A stretch of DNA of 64,000 nt, from the NCBI GenBank assembly GCA_030147845.1, contig JASBUN010000036.1, positions 124,001 to 188,000 of the forward strand, read 5' to 3'. The stretch comes from Gammaproteobacteria bacterium. Its GTDB lineage: Bacteria > Pseudomonadota > Gammaproteobacteria > JASBUN01. Position 1 is the first letter of the stretch, and each line of letters starts with the position of its first letter. The translations under genes and the position numbers were made by a program. Shown piece by piece: positions 43,003-52,028 of the stretch. The notes below the pieces were generated by a model, which was not told where the DNA came from, did not search any database, and saw only the letters and a program-made list of their open reading frames with translations.

Positions 43003-44309
43003 CCGTCGTCGTCCAGGATAGCTTCACCGCAGCGTCTAACACGGCGCTGACCTCGCATACCGGCGAGACCGGTGCGTCCTGGGCGAAGAATAACTTCAAC
43101 ACGACCACCCAAAACGCGACTGTAGACTCCGCAACGGGGTCATTAATACAAACAACGACGAATTTTGAATATTACGTCGCATCTGGCATCCCCCCGTCTC
43201 CTGACTATTCGGTTAGCGCTGATTTCATCATCCAAAGCACGGTCAACTTTCGCCAAGCCGCTATCTGTGGGCGCATGTCCACGACGACAGGCGATCGTTA
43301 TGAATTAGAGTTGGATGCCAACGACAACGCATTGTATTTGCGCAGCTCCGGCGCGGGTGGGACGCTAGGTTCTGTCACATCATTCGGTGTGGTGGCGGGG
43401 GCTACCTATAATGTAGAACTGCGCATGTCCGGCACCACGATCGAAGCATACGTCGATGGTGCATTGAAAATTTCAGTGATCAACTCGGATATCGCTGCGG
43501 CAGGTCGCGCAGGCTTGATGATTCGTCAGGTCAATACAGCTGATGGCCCGAAGCTGGATAATTTTACTGCGCAGACATTGTCTTCGTCCGCCACGTTAGC
43601 GATCGCCGACGCCTTATCGAGTGGCGCGGCGGATGTAGCTGCTATTTCGCAAATACACCAACTGACCGCAGCGGGCGCGAGCTGTGCAAGCGCTGCGGAT
43701 ATGATCTCGCTATCCCAGACCCATGTTCTAAAGGCCTCCGATCCCAGCACGCTCACTACCGCCGAAGCGCCTTCGATTGGTCAAACGCATATGCTCGGTA
43801 TGGCTGCGACAGCCGCTGCCTCGGGCGCCGAAGCGCCTTCGATTGGCCAAACGCATATGCTCGGTATGGTGGCGACGGCCGCCGCCTCGGTGACCGAAGC
43901 GCCTGCGATTAGCCAGACGCATATGCTCGCAATCGCGATGACGGTCGCCGCCTCAGTGGCCGATGCGCCGGCGATTGGCAATATGTATATGCTCGCGATC
44001 GCGATGATGTCATCGACCTCTTTTGCCGAGGCCGCAGTCCTGCATCAGACGCACGCGCTGCAGGTCGCCGGTGCGACATCACCGGGTGCCACGAATACCG
44101 CAGCCATTGCACAGCGCCATGTCCTGGTTGTGACGGATGCTGCTGCGCAAGGCTTTGCAGACGCGATTGCCCTCAGCGTCGCGAGTCTCGGTGGCCCAGT
44201 CAACAATACCTCTTTGGCAATTCACACGGTGCGACGCACGCTCGTCAGGCAAAGCGTCCGGCGTGAACTCGAAAGCCGTACCCCTAAACGGCGTATTTAC
44301 GTGATCTAA
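42999..44309 (+). CDS. Fibre protein with LamG-like domain and 22-residue repeats
   Basis: A 436-residue protein. Residues 1-195 look like a concanavalin/LamG-type jelly roll (YEYYVASG-like strand order and VYVDGALKI-type loop read by eye), so glycan binding is likely. Residues about 200-400 are a tandem repeat of roughly 22 residues with the core APSIGQTHML; at least five units are clear. The C-terminus is Arg-rich (RRTLVRQSVRRELESRTPKR). It may be a receptor-binding fibre or cement protein. Confidence 0.7.
   Translation: MTVVVQDSFTAASNTALTSHTGETGASWAKNNFNTTTQNATVDSATGSLIQTTTNFEYYVASGIPPSPDYSVSADFIIQSTVNFRQAAICGRMSTTTGDRYELELDANDNALYLRSSGAGGTLGSVTSFGVVAGATYNVELRMSGTTIEAYVDGALKISVINSDIAAAGRAGLMIRQVNTADGPKLDNFTAQTLSSSATLAIADALSSGAADVAAISQIHQLTAAGASCASAADMISLSQTHVLKASDPSTLTTAEAPSIGQTHMLGMAATAAASGAEAPSIGQTHMLGMVATAAASVTEAPAISQTHMLAIAMTVAASVADAPAIGNMYMLAIAMMSSTSFAEAAVLHQTHALQVAGATSPGATNTAAIAQRHVLVVTDAAAQGFADAIALSVASLGGPVNNTSLAIHTVRRTLVRQSVRRELESRTPKRRIYVI
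43761..44090 (+). repeat. 66-bp tandem repeats in the fibre gene
   Basis: Units begin at 43761, 43827, 43893, 43959 and 44025. The first two are nearly identical, and later ones diverge. Period 66 bp gives exactly 22 codons, so gain or loss of units keeps the frame. Confidence 0.85.
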
Positions 44310-44321
44310 GGAGATCGATTG

Positions 44322-44726
44322 ATGAAAAGCTATCACAATGATGTGTTCGACCTGGGCCTTAATACTGTAAAGACCAATGCCAACAAGATGGTGTTGTGCA
44401 AACAACCTCCACTCTCGTTTACCGACGCCAATAACCTTGGTACCGCTACCCCGGCTGGCTACAAGGTAGCCGAGATTGCGATGGTCGCAGGCGACTACAC
44501 CGTGCAGGATAAGACCGGAGGTGGACGCGAGTGCGCCGTCGCCGCCAAGGCGGGCGTCAGTTCGCTCGATAGCTCGCTGGCGACGGACGACCTTCATATT
44601 GCACTGCTGGACACGGTCAACAGCAAGCTATTGGTGCTAACCGATGAGACCACTAACCAAGCCATCACTTCGCCCAATCCAGTCGATTTCCCAACCTTCG
44701 CCTTCGGTATGAGTGACCCCGTGTGA
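44322..44726 (+). CDS. Phage structural accessory protein, unknown
   Basis: A 134-residue protein, YHNDVFDLGLNTVKTNANKM at the start, beta-rich in the middle and FPTFAFGMSDPV at the end. AAGGAG lies 8 bp before the ATG. It is in a run of three small genes after the fibres. A minor virion or decoration role is a guess. Confidence 0.6.
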   Translation: MKSYHNDVFDLGLNTVKTNANKMVLCKQPPLSFTDANNLGTATPAGYKVAEIAMVAGDYTVQDKTGGGRECAVAAKAGVSSLDSSLATDDLHIALLDTVNSKLLVLTDETTNQAITSPNPVDFPTFAFGMSDPV

Positions 44727-45034
44727 TCATGGAAGTCGCATATAAAGGCCGCGACAATCGCGTCGATCTGCAGTGTCTCGCTGATGGCAGGCCGATCGAT
44801 CCCACGAGCCTATCGAGCACGACCGTAGTATTGGTGGGGGCAACGACGATTACGATAGATAGCGGTACGTCGCCCTCGGCGTTCGATTGGTCGCGAGGGA
44901 ACGGGATCGTGTCGCTGGACCTTAGCGGGGTGCCGGTGGGGCAATATTCAGCCCGTCTAATATTGTTCGCCCCATCATATCCACGAGGTCTCGTGTGGGA
45001 TGACCCAATCCCGATCGTGGTGCGGCAAGTCTAG
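44723..45034 (+). CDS. Phage accessory protein, unknown
   Basis: A 103-residue beta-rich protein (VVLVGATTITIDSGTS, VSLDLSGVPVGQYSARLILF), perhaps an immunoglobulin-like fold as seen in virion-surface proteins. GTG at 44723 overlaps the previous stop; ATG at 44729 is an alternative. Confidence 0.55.
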   Translation: MIMEVAYKGRDNRVDLQCLADGRPIDPTSLSSTTVVLVGATTITIDSGTSPSAFDWSRGNGIVSLDLSGVPVGQYSARLILFAPSYPRGLVWDDPIPIVVRQV

Positions 45035-45035
45035 G

Positions 45036-45329
45036 ATGCCGACTGCGAGCATCCAACGGCTGTGCCCTCATGCGGCTATCGTCCGAGTGCACGAGGCCGG
45101 TGGTTTCGGCGACCCATATCGCTGGGCATGCGTTGCCCAGATCGAGGGTCAGCATGCGGAACTCATGGCGGCTCCCGGCGCACCTACCAAGGCTGAGGCT
45201 CGGGCAATTTTAGATGCCCTGCGGAAAATCGGGATGGCATCGGTCGGCTGGGAGCGCCGCACACTCCTTGGGCGCCGCATAACGATACGATTAGGCGATC
45301 GCCTTGCTGCGCGATCAAACCCTCTTTAA
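45036..45329 (+). CDS. Phage accessory protein, unknown
   Basis: A 97-residue basic protein with an alpha/beta pattern (EAGGFGDPYRWACVAQIEGQ, then TKAEARAILDALRKIGMASV). It starts one base after the previous stop. Function unknown. Confidence 0.5.
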   Translation: MPTASIQRLCPHAAIVRVHEAGGFGDPYRWACVAQIEGQHAELMAAPGAPTKAEARAILDALRKIGMASVGWERRTLLGRRITIRLGDRLAARSNPL

Positions 45330-45383
45330 TGTCATCGTACAGCACGGGCGATTGTGATGTGACCAGATGAGAAAAAGGGGCGA

Positions 45384-45409
45384 CCGGTGGGTGCTGTAAC
45401 ACCCGCCGG
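45384..45409 (+). other. Hairpin upstream of the methylase gene
   Basis: CCGGTGGGTG and CACCCGCCGG pair over 10 bp with one G-U wobble around a CTGTAA loop. It lies in the 182-bp gap before the methylase gene and has no T run. It could end late transcription or regulate the methylase. Confidence 0.4.
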
Positions 45410-45511
45410 ACCCCGACCCACGGTGAGGTTGCCACTGTGAGCCAAGCAAGGCCCCCCGCTACGTCGACGCAGCACGGGGAGCCTACCATAAATCATAAGA
45501 ATGAGGCCCAC

Positions 45512-46324
45512 ATGTCGAAACCAATCATCCCTTGGATAGGGGGTAAACGTCGGCTCGCTGACCGGATATTCAATCGATTCCCAGTCCATACTTGCTACGT
45601 CGAGGTGTTCGCGGGCGCTGCAGCCTTGTATTTCATGAAGCACCCATCGGAAGTCGAGGTGATTAACGATATCAATGGTGAGTTGGTCAATCTTTACCGT
45701 GTCATTAAATGCCATTTAGAAGAGTTTGTACGACAATTTAAGTGGGCCCTGAGCAGCCGCAAAGTCTATGAATGGGAGCAAGCCAAGCCGCCGGAAACCA
45801 TGACAGATATCCAGCGGGCGGCACGATTTTTCTACCTGCAGAAGTTGTCATTCGGCGGTAAGGTCGACGGCCAGGTGTTTGGCACTGCGACCACCACGCC
45901 GCCGCGGCTGAATCTGCTGAGGATCGAGGAGGATCTAAGCCAAGCCCACTTGCGGCTCCAATCGACCTATATAGAGAACCTACCTTGGCAACGGATGGTG
46001 GGAAAATACGATCGGGAGCATACGCTGTTTTATCTGGACCCGCCTTACTGGGGAACCGAAGGATACGGCGTTGATTTCGGCCTCGAGCAATATAGCGAGA
46101 TGGGGCAATTGGCAGCCTCCATCGACGAGGCGATGGTGATCTCAGTGAATGATTGCCCCGAAATGCGTGCGGCGTTCCGCGGACTACATATGGAGGAGGT
46201 GGATATTAGCTATACGGTTGGAGGCGGCGAAGGAGTGCCTGCCAAGGAGCTCCTGATATGGAACGAACACGCGGATCAGGCGCCTAAAAATGCCGTTACG
46301 ATGCCACTTTTCAGCGGATTTTAG
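45512..46324 (+). CDS. DNA adenine N6-methyltransferase, D12/Dam class (cargo)
   Basis: A 270-residue methylase. The SAM-binding start is KPIIPWIGGKRRLADRI with FAGAAALYFMKHP, and the catalytic motif DPPYWGTEGYG confirms an adenine N6 enzyme of the D12 class. It should protect phage DNA from host restriction. It stands at the right end where Mu carries com and mom, so a different modification enzyme fills the same position. ATG at 45512 is chosen by homology. Confidence 0.9.
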   Translation: MSKPIIPWIGGKRRLADRIFNRFPVHTCYVEVFAGAAALYFMKHPSEVEVINDINGELVNLYRVIKCHLEEFVRQFKWALSSRKVYEWEQAKPPETMTDIQRAARFFYLQKLSFGGKVDGQVFGTATTTPPRLNLLRIEEDLSQAHLRLQSTYIENLPWQRMVGKYDREHTLFYLDPPYWGTEGYGVDFGLEQYSEMGQLAASIDEAMVISVNDCPEMRAAFRGLHMEEVDISYTVGGGEGVPAKELLIWNEHADQAPKNAVTMPLFSGF

Positions 46325-46373
46325 GCGTCGTAATCTAAATGTCCGACTGTCGCAATTTATGTGGCGCGTTACA

Positions 46374-46381
46374 GGGCGTGG
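46374..46381. repeat. Right copy of 8-bp target-site duplication
   Basis: GGGCGTGG directly follows the terminal ACA at 46371-46373. Identical to 9227-9234. Confidence 0.7.
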
Positions 46382-46508
46382 TCGCGGCGCAAACAGTACC
46401 TGGTTCGACCGCCCCGGCCCCGGCTACAGCACGCGGTGGGGCTACAGGCCGCCCGCCCGGCAGCGCGCGCAGCCGTGAGTAGGTGTCGGCATCATCGAAA
46501 AATCGCCG

Positions 46509-47267
46509 CTAGTTTTCGTCGCCGGCCGATTTGACCACTGTTTTTTTTGCGCGCGCGCCGTTATCGCGACGCTTGCGGATTTTCAGATTGAGCATTTCGA
46601 CACCGACCGAGAACGCCATGGCGAAATAGATGTAGCCCTTGGGTATATGCAGCCCGACGCCCTCGGCCACCAAGGCAACGCCGATAAGAATCAAAAAACT
46701 CAGGGCCAGCATCTTCAACGTCGGGTGGCGCTCGATGAACGCACTGATGCTGCCGGCCGCCGCCATCATGACAAATACCGCGATCACGATGGCCGCGACC
46801 ATGATCGCGACGTGGTCGGCCAAGCCGACGGCGGTTATGACCGAATCCAGCGAGAATACGATGTCGAGAACAGCAATCTGGGACACCACCGCAATAAAGC
46901 TGGCGCCGCCTTGCGCCTCCGGCGAGTGCGTTTCGCCTTCCAGACTCTTGTGGATTTCGAGCGTACTTTTTGCCAATAAGAACACGCCGCCGACGATCAG
47001 AATCAAGTCACGTCCACTCACTTCGATGTTATAGAGCGAAAATAGCGGCGCGCTTAGGCGCATCACCCAAGTGATCGACAACAGTAGCGCAATACGCGTA
47101 AACATGGCCAGAAACAGGCCGGTGGTCCGCGCCTGCGCCTGGCGCGACTGCGGTAGACGGCTGGCGAGGATGGCGATAAAAATGATGTTGTCGATACCGA
47201 GCACGATTTCCAATGCGGTCAAGGTAACGAACGCCAGCCACGACTGCGGATCGAGTAGAATTTCCAT
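46509..47267 (-). CDS. TerC family integral membrane protein
   Basis: A 252-residue protein with about seven transmembrane segments. Family motifs are EIVLGIDNIIFIAIL near the start and FSLDSVITAVGLA in the middle, whose acidic residues lie in the membrane. TerC/YgdQ proteins are linked to metal (manganese) export and tellurite resistance. The start at 47267 is chosen by homology, with AAAGGAA about 12 bp upstream. The C-terminus is Lys/Arg-rich. Confidence 0.9.
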   Translation of the reverse strand: MEILLDPQSWLAFVTLTALEIVLGIDNIIFIAILASRLPQSRQAQARTTGLFLAMFTRIALLLSITWVMRLSAPLFSLYNIEVSGRDLILIVGGVFLLAKSTLEIHKSLEGETHSPEAQGGASFIAVVSQIAVLDIVFSLDSVITAVGLADHVAIMVAAIVIAVFVMMAAAGSISAFIERHPTLKMLALSFLILIGVALVAEGVGLHIPKGYIYFAMAFSVGVEMLNLKIRKRRDNGARAKKTVVKSAGDEN

Positions 47268-47534
47268 TATGTAAACGGTTCCTTTGGCCGGCAGCAGATC
47301 CAACGAATTGGTTCTGGCAGGAAACAGGCTGCGTAGGGAATTATAACGAGTAGTGGCCGGCGTCCAACCGGTAGCGCTTGGCCGTTCAACGCGCCACAGC
47401 GGGTAGCGTCAATGATAGGCAATACCGTATGGCGGCACAAAAGTTGTTATGCTGCGTACACAGTCGGGCATTGGCCACGGCGCCGGGACAGACACCCGGA
47501 TCGACACTGGGATCGACACTGGGACCAACAATAT

Positions 47535-47798
47535 ATGGCACGCGTAAAGATCTACAGCACCGGCACTTGCCCAATTTGCGAAAAAACCAAGAGCCTGCTG
47601 AACAAATGGCGCATCGACTATGAGGAAGTGCGCGTTGACCTGGATCGTCGCGGACTTGCGGAGATGCTCGAGGTGACCAAACACGCACGCACCGTGCCGC
47701 AAATTTCCATCGATGGACGCTGGATCGGTGGTTTCACCGAACTGACCGAGCTACATATGGATGGTGAACTGGCGCCACTGATGGCCGGCGCGCAGTAA
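47535..47798 (+). CDS. Glutaredoxin
   Basis: An 87-residue glutaredoxin with the active site CPIC (Cys12, Cys15) in place of the common CPYC, the cis-Pro motif TVPQISIDG and the GG of WIGGFTEL for glutathione binding. It reduces protein disulfides and mixed glutathione disulfides in the cytoplasm. A 12-bp direct repeat (ATCGACACTGGG) stands twice in tandem just upstream at about 47500-47523. Confidence 0.93.
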   Translation: MARVKIYSTGTCPICEKTKSLLNKWRIDYEEVRVDLDRRGLAEMLEVTKHARTVPQISIDGRWIGGFTELTELHMDGELAPLMAGAQ

Positions 47799-47824
47799 CA
47801 GCAGTCAACACCGGCCGCCGGACG

Positions 47825-49297
47825 CTACCGATAAAACAGTAGCACCGTATTCATGGCGATTAGATTGCCGATACTATGCACTAACATACCGGGCAACAGG
47901 CTGCGAAAACGTTCGTATGAATAGGCCAGCACTACGCCGCTCCAGAACACCGATAGAAAACCGATCATCGAGTACAAATGTAGTGCACTGAACAACGCCG
48001 CGCTGGCTACGATGGCGGCACGCGGGTTCAAGCGCGCACGCAGGCTGCCATATACCAAGCCACGAAAACCCAGCTCTTCGAATAGCGGCGCCCAAAGCAC
48101 CAGGTTGATGCCGCCCAGAGCCGCCGTCTGCCACGGCCCGAAGATCGCCCGCTCTTGTAGTCCCGCCGACCAGTGCGCCGTCAATCCGAACTGCCAGCCG
48201 AGCCACGCGATGACGAGCGTGCCCGCCCACTCCAGCGACAATATGGCGAGCGCGGCCTTGATCACGTTCGTCCATGGCATACGGCGCAGCGTCAAGCCGA
48301 ATGCGGTGGCAAACGACCAACCGCGCGGTCTTAACAACCATCGATGCGTCAACCACACCATCGGCAGTGATGCGAACAAGGTGCTCCACAACATAAACAC
48401 ACCGGGCTGAAAATAGGCGCCGGCGAAAATGTGTAAGGCGGCTGAAATCAGCATACCGAGCAGCCCTACGCGCACCAATACCGCGAAGCCTTCGCTGACG
48501 GACCAAGGCCGGTGCAACGCTGCGGCGTACCATGCGTGCGTTCGAGTCGGCACACCGCGCCACCAAAACCACGCGCCGAGCGCCAAGCCACTCACCACCG
48601 CGGCGACCAACAACAGCACGCGATCACGCCAGCGTTGGCCGTTGGCCAACAGACGTCGTTGCACGGACCGCTCACGATCACGGTAGCCGAGGCGTTGCGA
48701 GACGCGCAGGTCGATGCGATCCGCCGCCCAACCGAGCGGGAACAAGCGCACACCGTAGAAAATGTCTGCCACACTGGCGTTGCCGGCGTCACCGCTATAG
48801 GCAAAACGCACGGCGTCGCGCAACATATCATCATCGAGCGAGCCGCTTGGGCGCCTCAACTCGGCCTCCAGTTGCGCCTTTTGCCCGCTCTCGGCCAAGC
48901 TCACCAACAATCGCGCGCGTGTATTGAACAGCGCCCACGGCGTGGCGTCCTTGGGCTGCTGGTGGAAATAACCGAGTACTTCGCGGTAGGACCGGATCAC
49001 GTCTGCTTGCACCTTGTCACGCGCGCCAAACAAAACCGCGAACAAGCCGCGCTGCCAAGACGGCACGGATGCGTAGCCTTCGTAAAACTCGAGATGTCGA
49101 TCCAGTATGCGGCCGGCCGATTCGCCCGGGAACCGAAGGCCGGCCAGATTGGTGCTGGCATGCGACAAGACCCCCAAATAGATGATCATGGCGGCCAACA
49201 AGAGCGCACACAACGCCGTCACCCAGGCATGAAACGCAGCCGGGGCGGTTGGACCCGTCGGCGCCAGGAGATGATGATGCATGCTGACCTTGAACAT
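47825..49297 (-). CDS. CPBP (CAAX-type) intramembrane metalloprotease
   Basis: A 490-residue protein. The N-terminal half has one membrane segment near residue 35 and a soluble region of about 200 residues; the C-terminal half has about seven segments with the family motifs EELGFRG, FSALHLYS and HSIGNLIAMN that supply the metal-binding Glu and His residues. CPBP proteases cut substrates within the membrane. The start at 49297 (MFKVS) has GGGAG 6 bp upstream; ATG at 49309 is the alternative. The long soluble domain is unusual. Confidence 0.82.
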   Translation of the reverse strand: MFKVSMHHHLLAPTGPTAPAAFHAWVTALCALLLAAMIIYLGVLSHASTNLAGLRFPGESAGRILDRHLEFYEGYASVPSWQRGLFAVLFGARDKVQADVIRSYREVLGYFHQQPKDATPWALFNTRARLLVSLAESGQKAQLEAELRRPSGSLDDDMLRDAVRFAYSGDAGNASVADIFYGVRLFPLGWAADRIDLRVSQRLGYRDRERSVQRRLLANGQRWRDRVLLLVAAVVSGLALGAWFWWRGVPTRTHAWYAAALHRPWSVSEGFAVLVRVGLLGMLISAALHIFAGAYFQPGVFMLWSTLFASLPMVWLTHRWLLRPRGWSFATAFGLTLRRMPWTNVIKAALAILSLEWAGTLVIAWLGWQFGLTAHWSAGLQERAIFGPWQTAALGGINLVLWAPLFEELGFRGLVYGSLRARLNPRAAIVASAALFSALHLYSMIGFLSVFWSGVVLAYSYERFRSLLPGMLVHSIGNLIAMNTVLLFYR

Positions 49298-49724
49298 GTT
49301 GACTCCCATGCTCCGCCGCCATCACGGCCCCGTGACGCTGACGACTTTAGGCCGATTTTGGCATCTTTGCGTGCCGCCTACCTACGGTAAATTTCAATCG
49401 CCGGGTCAGATATATTCTACGGCCGCCAGCCTGCCCCTGAACATTCGATAAATTAATTTATTTTTCATATAGTTATAGCGACAATCCAGGCCGCGCGGTC
49501 ACCCTCGCACGAGTATGCCGTTTTCGCCTGCGGTCGTCGCACCACCCTCGGCGGGCGCGGCGTGATGGCCGTGTCGGCCGCCGCAACGCGCCCTATAAAG
49601 TACCGGCGTCAGAGGCCGCTACACAGTATGGAACAATAACTTGCGTGGCTGCCGGCGCCCGTTTCCGGGCACACCGAAATTACCACGCCGGACACGGTGG
49701 TATGCCACCATGAGGGAAATTTTC
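49298..49724. other. Divergent intergenic region
   Basis: These 427 bp lie between the CPBP and PstS-like genes. There is an AT-rich patch near 49440-49485. A GGTGG-TATG-CCACC hairpin lies at 49697-49710 next to the ribosome site of the PstS-like gene. No gene seen. Confidence 0.5.
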
Positions 49725-50699
49725 ATGACGAGGGGACTAAAAATTTTACTGGCGGCGGCCATTGCCGCGGCCGGTTTGTCCGGCGCCGCACGCGCCAGCG
49801 CCGCCCCCACCTTGGCGGACATGCAACACATCAAGTGGGTAGGCTGCGGCATCTCCAAACGCGGCTTCATGCAGGATCTCGCCGCCGCCTACCAAAAACG
49901 CACCGGCATCAAGATCGATCTGGAAGGCGGCGGCGCCACCAAGGGTCTACGTCAGGTCGCCGACAAGCAAAGTGATCTCGGCGGAAGTTGCCGTCTGCCG
50001 CTGGTGCATCGGCGCAAAGACGGCGCCGTCAAAGTCGACGCCGCGGAGCGCAATATTCGCATCATCCCGATGGGCTGGGATGCCCTGGTAGTGATCGTGC
50101 ATAAGGACAATAACGCATTGCCGTCCATCACCATGGACCAGCTGCGCGGAGTCCTCACCGGCAAGATCACCAATTGGAAGCAGCTCGGCGCGAAGCTGGA
50201 CCATCCCATCAACCTGTACGTGCGTAAAGGCAAGATTTCCGGTGTTGGACTGACCTTACGCCAGCAGTTGTTCAATAACGCCGATCAGGCATTCTCGACC
50301 GACGCCATCGTATTGGGCTCATCGGGAAAAATCGAAAAAGCGATAGAAAAAGATCCGTACGGTCTGGCCGTCAGCGGCATCAGCAGCAGCCGCCACCGCA
50401 AGGTGCGCATGCTGGGACTCAACGGCATTGATCCGACCATGGCAACGCTGAAATCCGGTAAGTATCTGCTCTATCGCATTCTATTTTTAGTCGCGCCACC
50501 GGATTACGCAAAACACCCGGCGCTCAAAGGATTCGTCGACTTCGCCTTGTCACTCGACGGTCAGCGGGTCATTCAGAAAGCGGGGACGCTGCCGTACCAG
50601 AAAGGCATCGGCCTCCTGCGTACAGGCGCCAGCCTGGAGTACCTGTTGAGCCTGGATGCGATCGATCGCGACGGCTTATATACGCTGGCGGGACACTGA
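49725..50699 (+). CDS. Periplasmic PstS-like substrate-binding protein
   Basis: A 324-residue protein with a signal peptide (ILLAAAIAAAGLSGAARASA) and a type II periplasmic-binding fold. GGGATKGLRQVADKQSDLGG and RGVLTGKITNWKQLG match PstS-like phosphate binders. No ABC permease or ATPase is adjacent, so it may be an orphan or sensory binder. AGGG lies about 8 bp before the ATG. Confidence 0.75.
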   Translation: MTRGLKILLAAAIAAAGLSGAARASAAPTLADMQHIKWVGCGISKRGFMQDLAAAYQKRTGIKIDLEGGGATKGLRQVADKQSDLGGSCRLPLVHRRKDGAVKVDAAERNIRIIPMGWDALVVIVHKDNNALPSITMDQLRGVLTGKITNWKQLGAKLDHPINLYVRKGKISGVGLTLRQQLFNNADQAFSTDAIVLGSSGKIEKAIEKDPYGLAVSGISSSRHRKVRMLGLNGIDPTMATLKSGKYLLYRILFLVAPPDYAKHPALKGFVDFALSLDGQRVIQKAGTLPYQKGIGLLRTGASLEYLLSLDAIDRDGLYTLAGH

Positions 50700-50720
50700 C
50701 GCCGGGACGTAACGCGACGG

Positions 50721-52028
50721 TTATGCTGTCGACGAGCGTTGGCGGCGTTCGACCTCGTCGAGCGCATCGGAGTACATCCGCAACACGCGCGCCTTGCGCA
50801 GTTGCCGCACCGCCTCGATCGCTTCCTGACTGTGATCCCGCGCCAATAAATCAAACAGCCACAGCACCTGCGCCGAGGCGGCATCGAGGCCGCCGTTACG
50901 ATGCTCATTGCGCCGAAAGGTCGGCGCGATGATACGCACGAGTTGACCCAGCGCGGTCGCGGGCAGTCGCAGCGGCCGCTCGGAGCCCGACAGTACGCCG
51001 ACGGTGAAGTCCAGTAACGGCAAGGTCTTTTCGCGCCACCGGCCGGCATAGTCGGCAAGCCGGGCGGCGAATTCTTCAGGCGCCAACAAAAACGCCGTGG
51101 CCAACCAATACACGCGCTTTTTCACCGCCATATCGGTATTGGACGCCAACGCCGTGCGCGCCTGATTGAGCAAATCCTCGTGCTCGAGCTGGCACAAGGC
51201 AGCTTCCAGCAATCGACGCTGCACGGCCGGATTGCAGCTAGTCCATTGTCGCAACAACATCGGCAACACGCGCGACAACACCGGTACGGCAAAATCCGCG
51301 GTCAGCATATAACCCAAGCCCGGCAGATAGTCGGTGGATTCCGTCAGCATTTCGCGCCAAAGCTCGATGAAAGCGTCGGCGGCGATATCGGCACGCTCGC
51401 TGATGATCCGCGCCGCCCACCGATCGCGCCGGTTGGGCGTATTGGCGAAATGCAGGCACAACGCCGACGATAAAGTGCGCGCCGGCAGCGCCAGCACATC
51501 GTCGGCCGCGCCGGAACAGTAGTGATCGATACCGGCCAGCACGACATAACCGACCGCATGCAGTTGATTATCGCGCAGCGCACGCCCGATCTCGGCCGGG
51601 GTCGGCAGATCCGGGCGGTACAGCGTAGCGACAAAACCTTGCAGTAGCGCGTCGGCGATTGGCGCAGCCGCAAGCAGGCGCACACGCTCGACCGGCTCCA
51701 ACTGCTCATCGATCTCCAAAAACATGCCAAGATACGCTTTGGCGAATGGCTCGAGCGTGTCGGCCGACTGGCCCCGTCGCAACTCATCGAGGCGGCCGGC
51801 CAACGCTGTGCCGGTCTTAGAACGGGTTGCGTCGAAGTCCACGATACTGACCTTGTGCGTGGCGGCGCGGTGGCGCCCAGAAAAAAACGGGGCGCAAGGC
51901 CCCGCTTCGGTCGGCCCAAGCGTACACAGTTTGGCGTCGACCTTGCAAACCAGGCTCTCGTAGACCCCACCTCCAGCACGCGACCATCGCAAACGATTAT
52001 GGACACAACCCGAATTATGGTTTGCCAC
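50721..52028 (-). CDS. Helical-repeat protein, possibly the C-terminal remnant of a STAND/NACHT-type protein
   Basis: A 435-residue reading frame. From about residue 65 on it is a continuous set of helical pairs (AVGYVVLAGIDHYC, YLPGLGYMLTADFAVPVLSR, VYWLATAFLLAPEEFAARL), like HEAT-type solenoids behind NACHT or other STAND ATPases. No P-loop is present. The first 60 residues are Arg/Cys-rich, look non-coding, and no NTPase domain is found upstream. So it may be a truncated gene. The true start is uncertain. The assignment to NACHT-type proteins is from memory of such repeats and needs a search. Confidence 0.45.
   Translation of the reverse strand: MANHNSGCVHNRLRWSRAGGGVYESLVCKVDAKLCTLGPTEAGPCAPFFSGRHRAATHKVSIVDFDATRSKTGTALAGRLDELRRGQSADTLEPFAKAYLGMFLEIDEQLEPVERVRLLAAAPIADALLQGFVATLYRPDLPTPAEIGRALRDNQLHAVGYVVLAGIDHYCSGAADDVLALPARTLSSALCLHFANTPNRRDRWAARIISERADIAADAFIELWREMLTESTDYLPGLGYMLTADFAVPVLSRVLPMLLRQWTSCNPAVQRRLLEAALCQLEHEDLLNQARTALASNTDMAVKKRVYWLATAFLLAPEEFAARLADYAGRWREKTLPLLDFTVGVLSGSERPLRLPATALGQLVRIIAPTFRRNEHRNGGLDAASAQVLWLFDLLARDHSQEAIEAVRQLRKARVLRMYSDALDEVERRQRSSTA

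Larger units (their letters stand above)
9235..46373 (+). mobile_element. Mu-like transposable prophage, 37.1 kb
   Basis: The element starts TGT and ends ACA. The outer 24 bp of the two ends match at 16 positions as inverted repeats (shared core TGT.A.GCG.CA and TGCGA). It is flanked by 8-bp direct repeats. Inside, gene order follows phage Mu from repressor and transposase to tail fibres, and the length is close to Mu's 36.7 kb. Head, tail, baseplate, lysis, terminase and transposition genes all appear intact, so it may be inducible. There is no gin invertase or mom/com pair. Cargo is inserted after gene G, within the tail operon and at the right end. Confidence 0.93.

Noticed and set aside
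43761-44090. Regular 66-bp repeats as a possible CRISPR array
   Set aside because: Units are contiguous with no unique spacers, keep the reading frame, and lie inside a fibre gene.
41756-44309. Invertible tail-fibre segment as in Mu G-loop
   Set aside because: No gin-like invertase and no inverted repeats flanking the fibre genes were found.
46290-46508. Small plus-strand frame across the right prophage end as a host gene split by insertion
   Set aside because: Joining 9226 to 46374 did not give a recognisable protein; the insertion appears intergenic.
47490-47523. Tandem 12-bp repeats before the glutaredoxin gene as an operator array
   Set aside because: Only two copies, not palindromic, and they read as low-complexity; insufficient to claim a binding site.
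48512-49390. 292-codon plus-strand frame
   Set aside because: It is the antisense shadow of the CPBP protease gene, whose motifs are unmistakable. It has no ribosome site and runs past the protease start.
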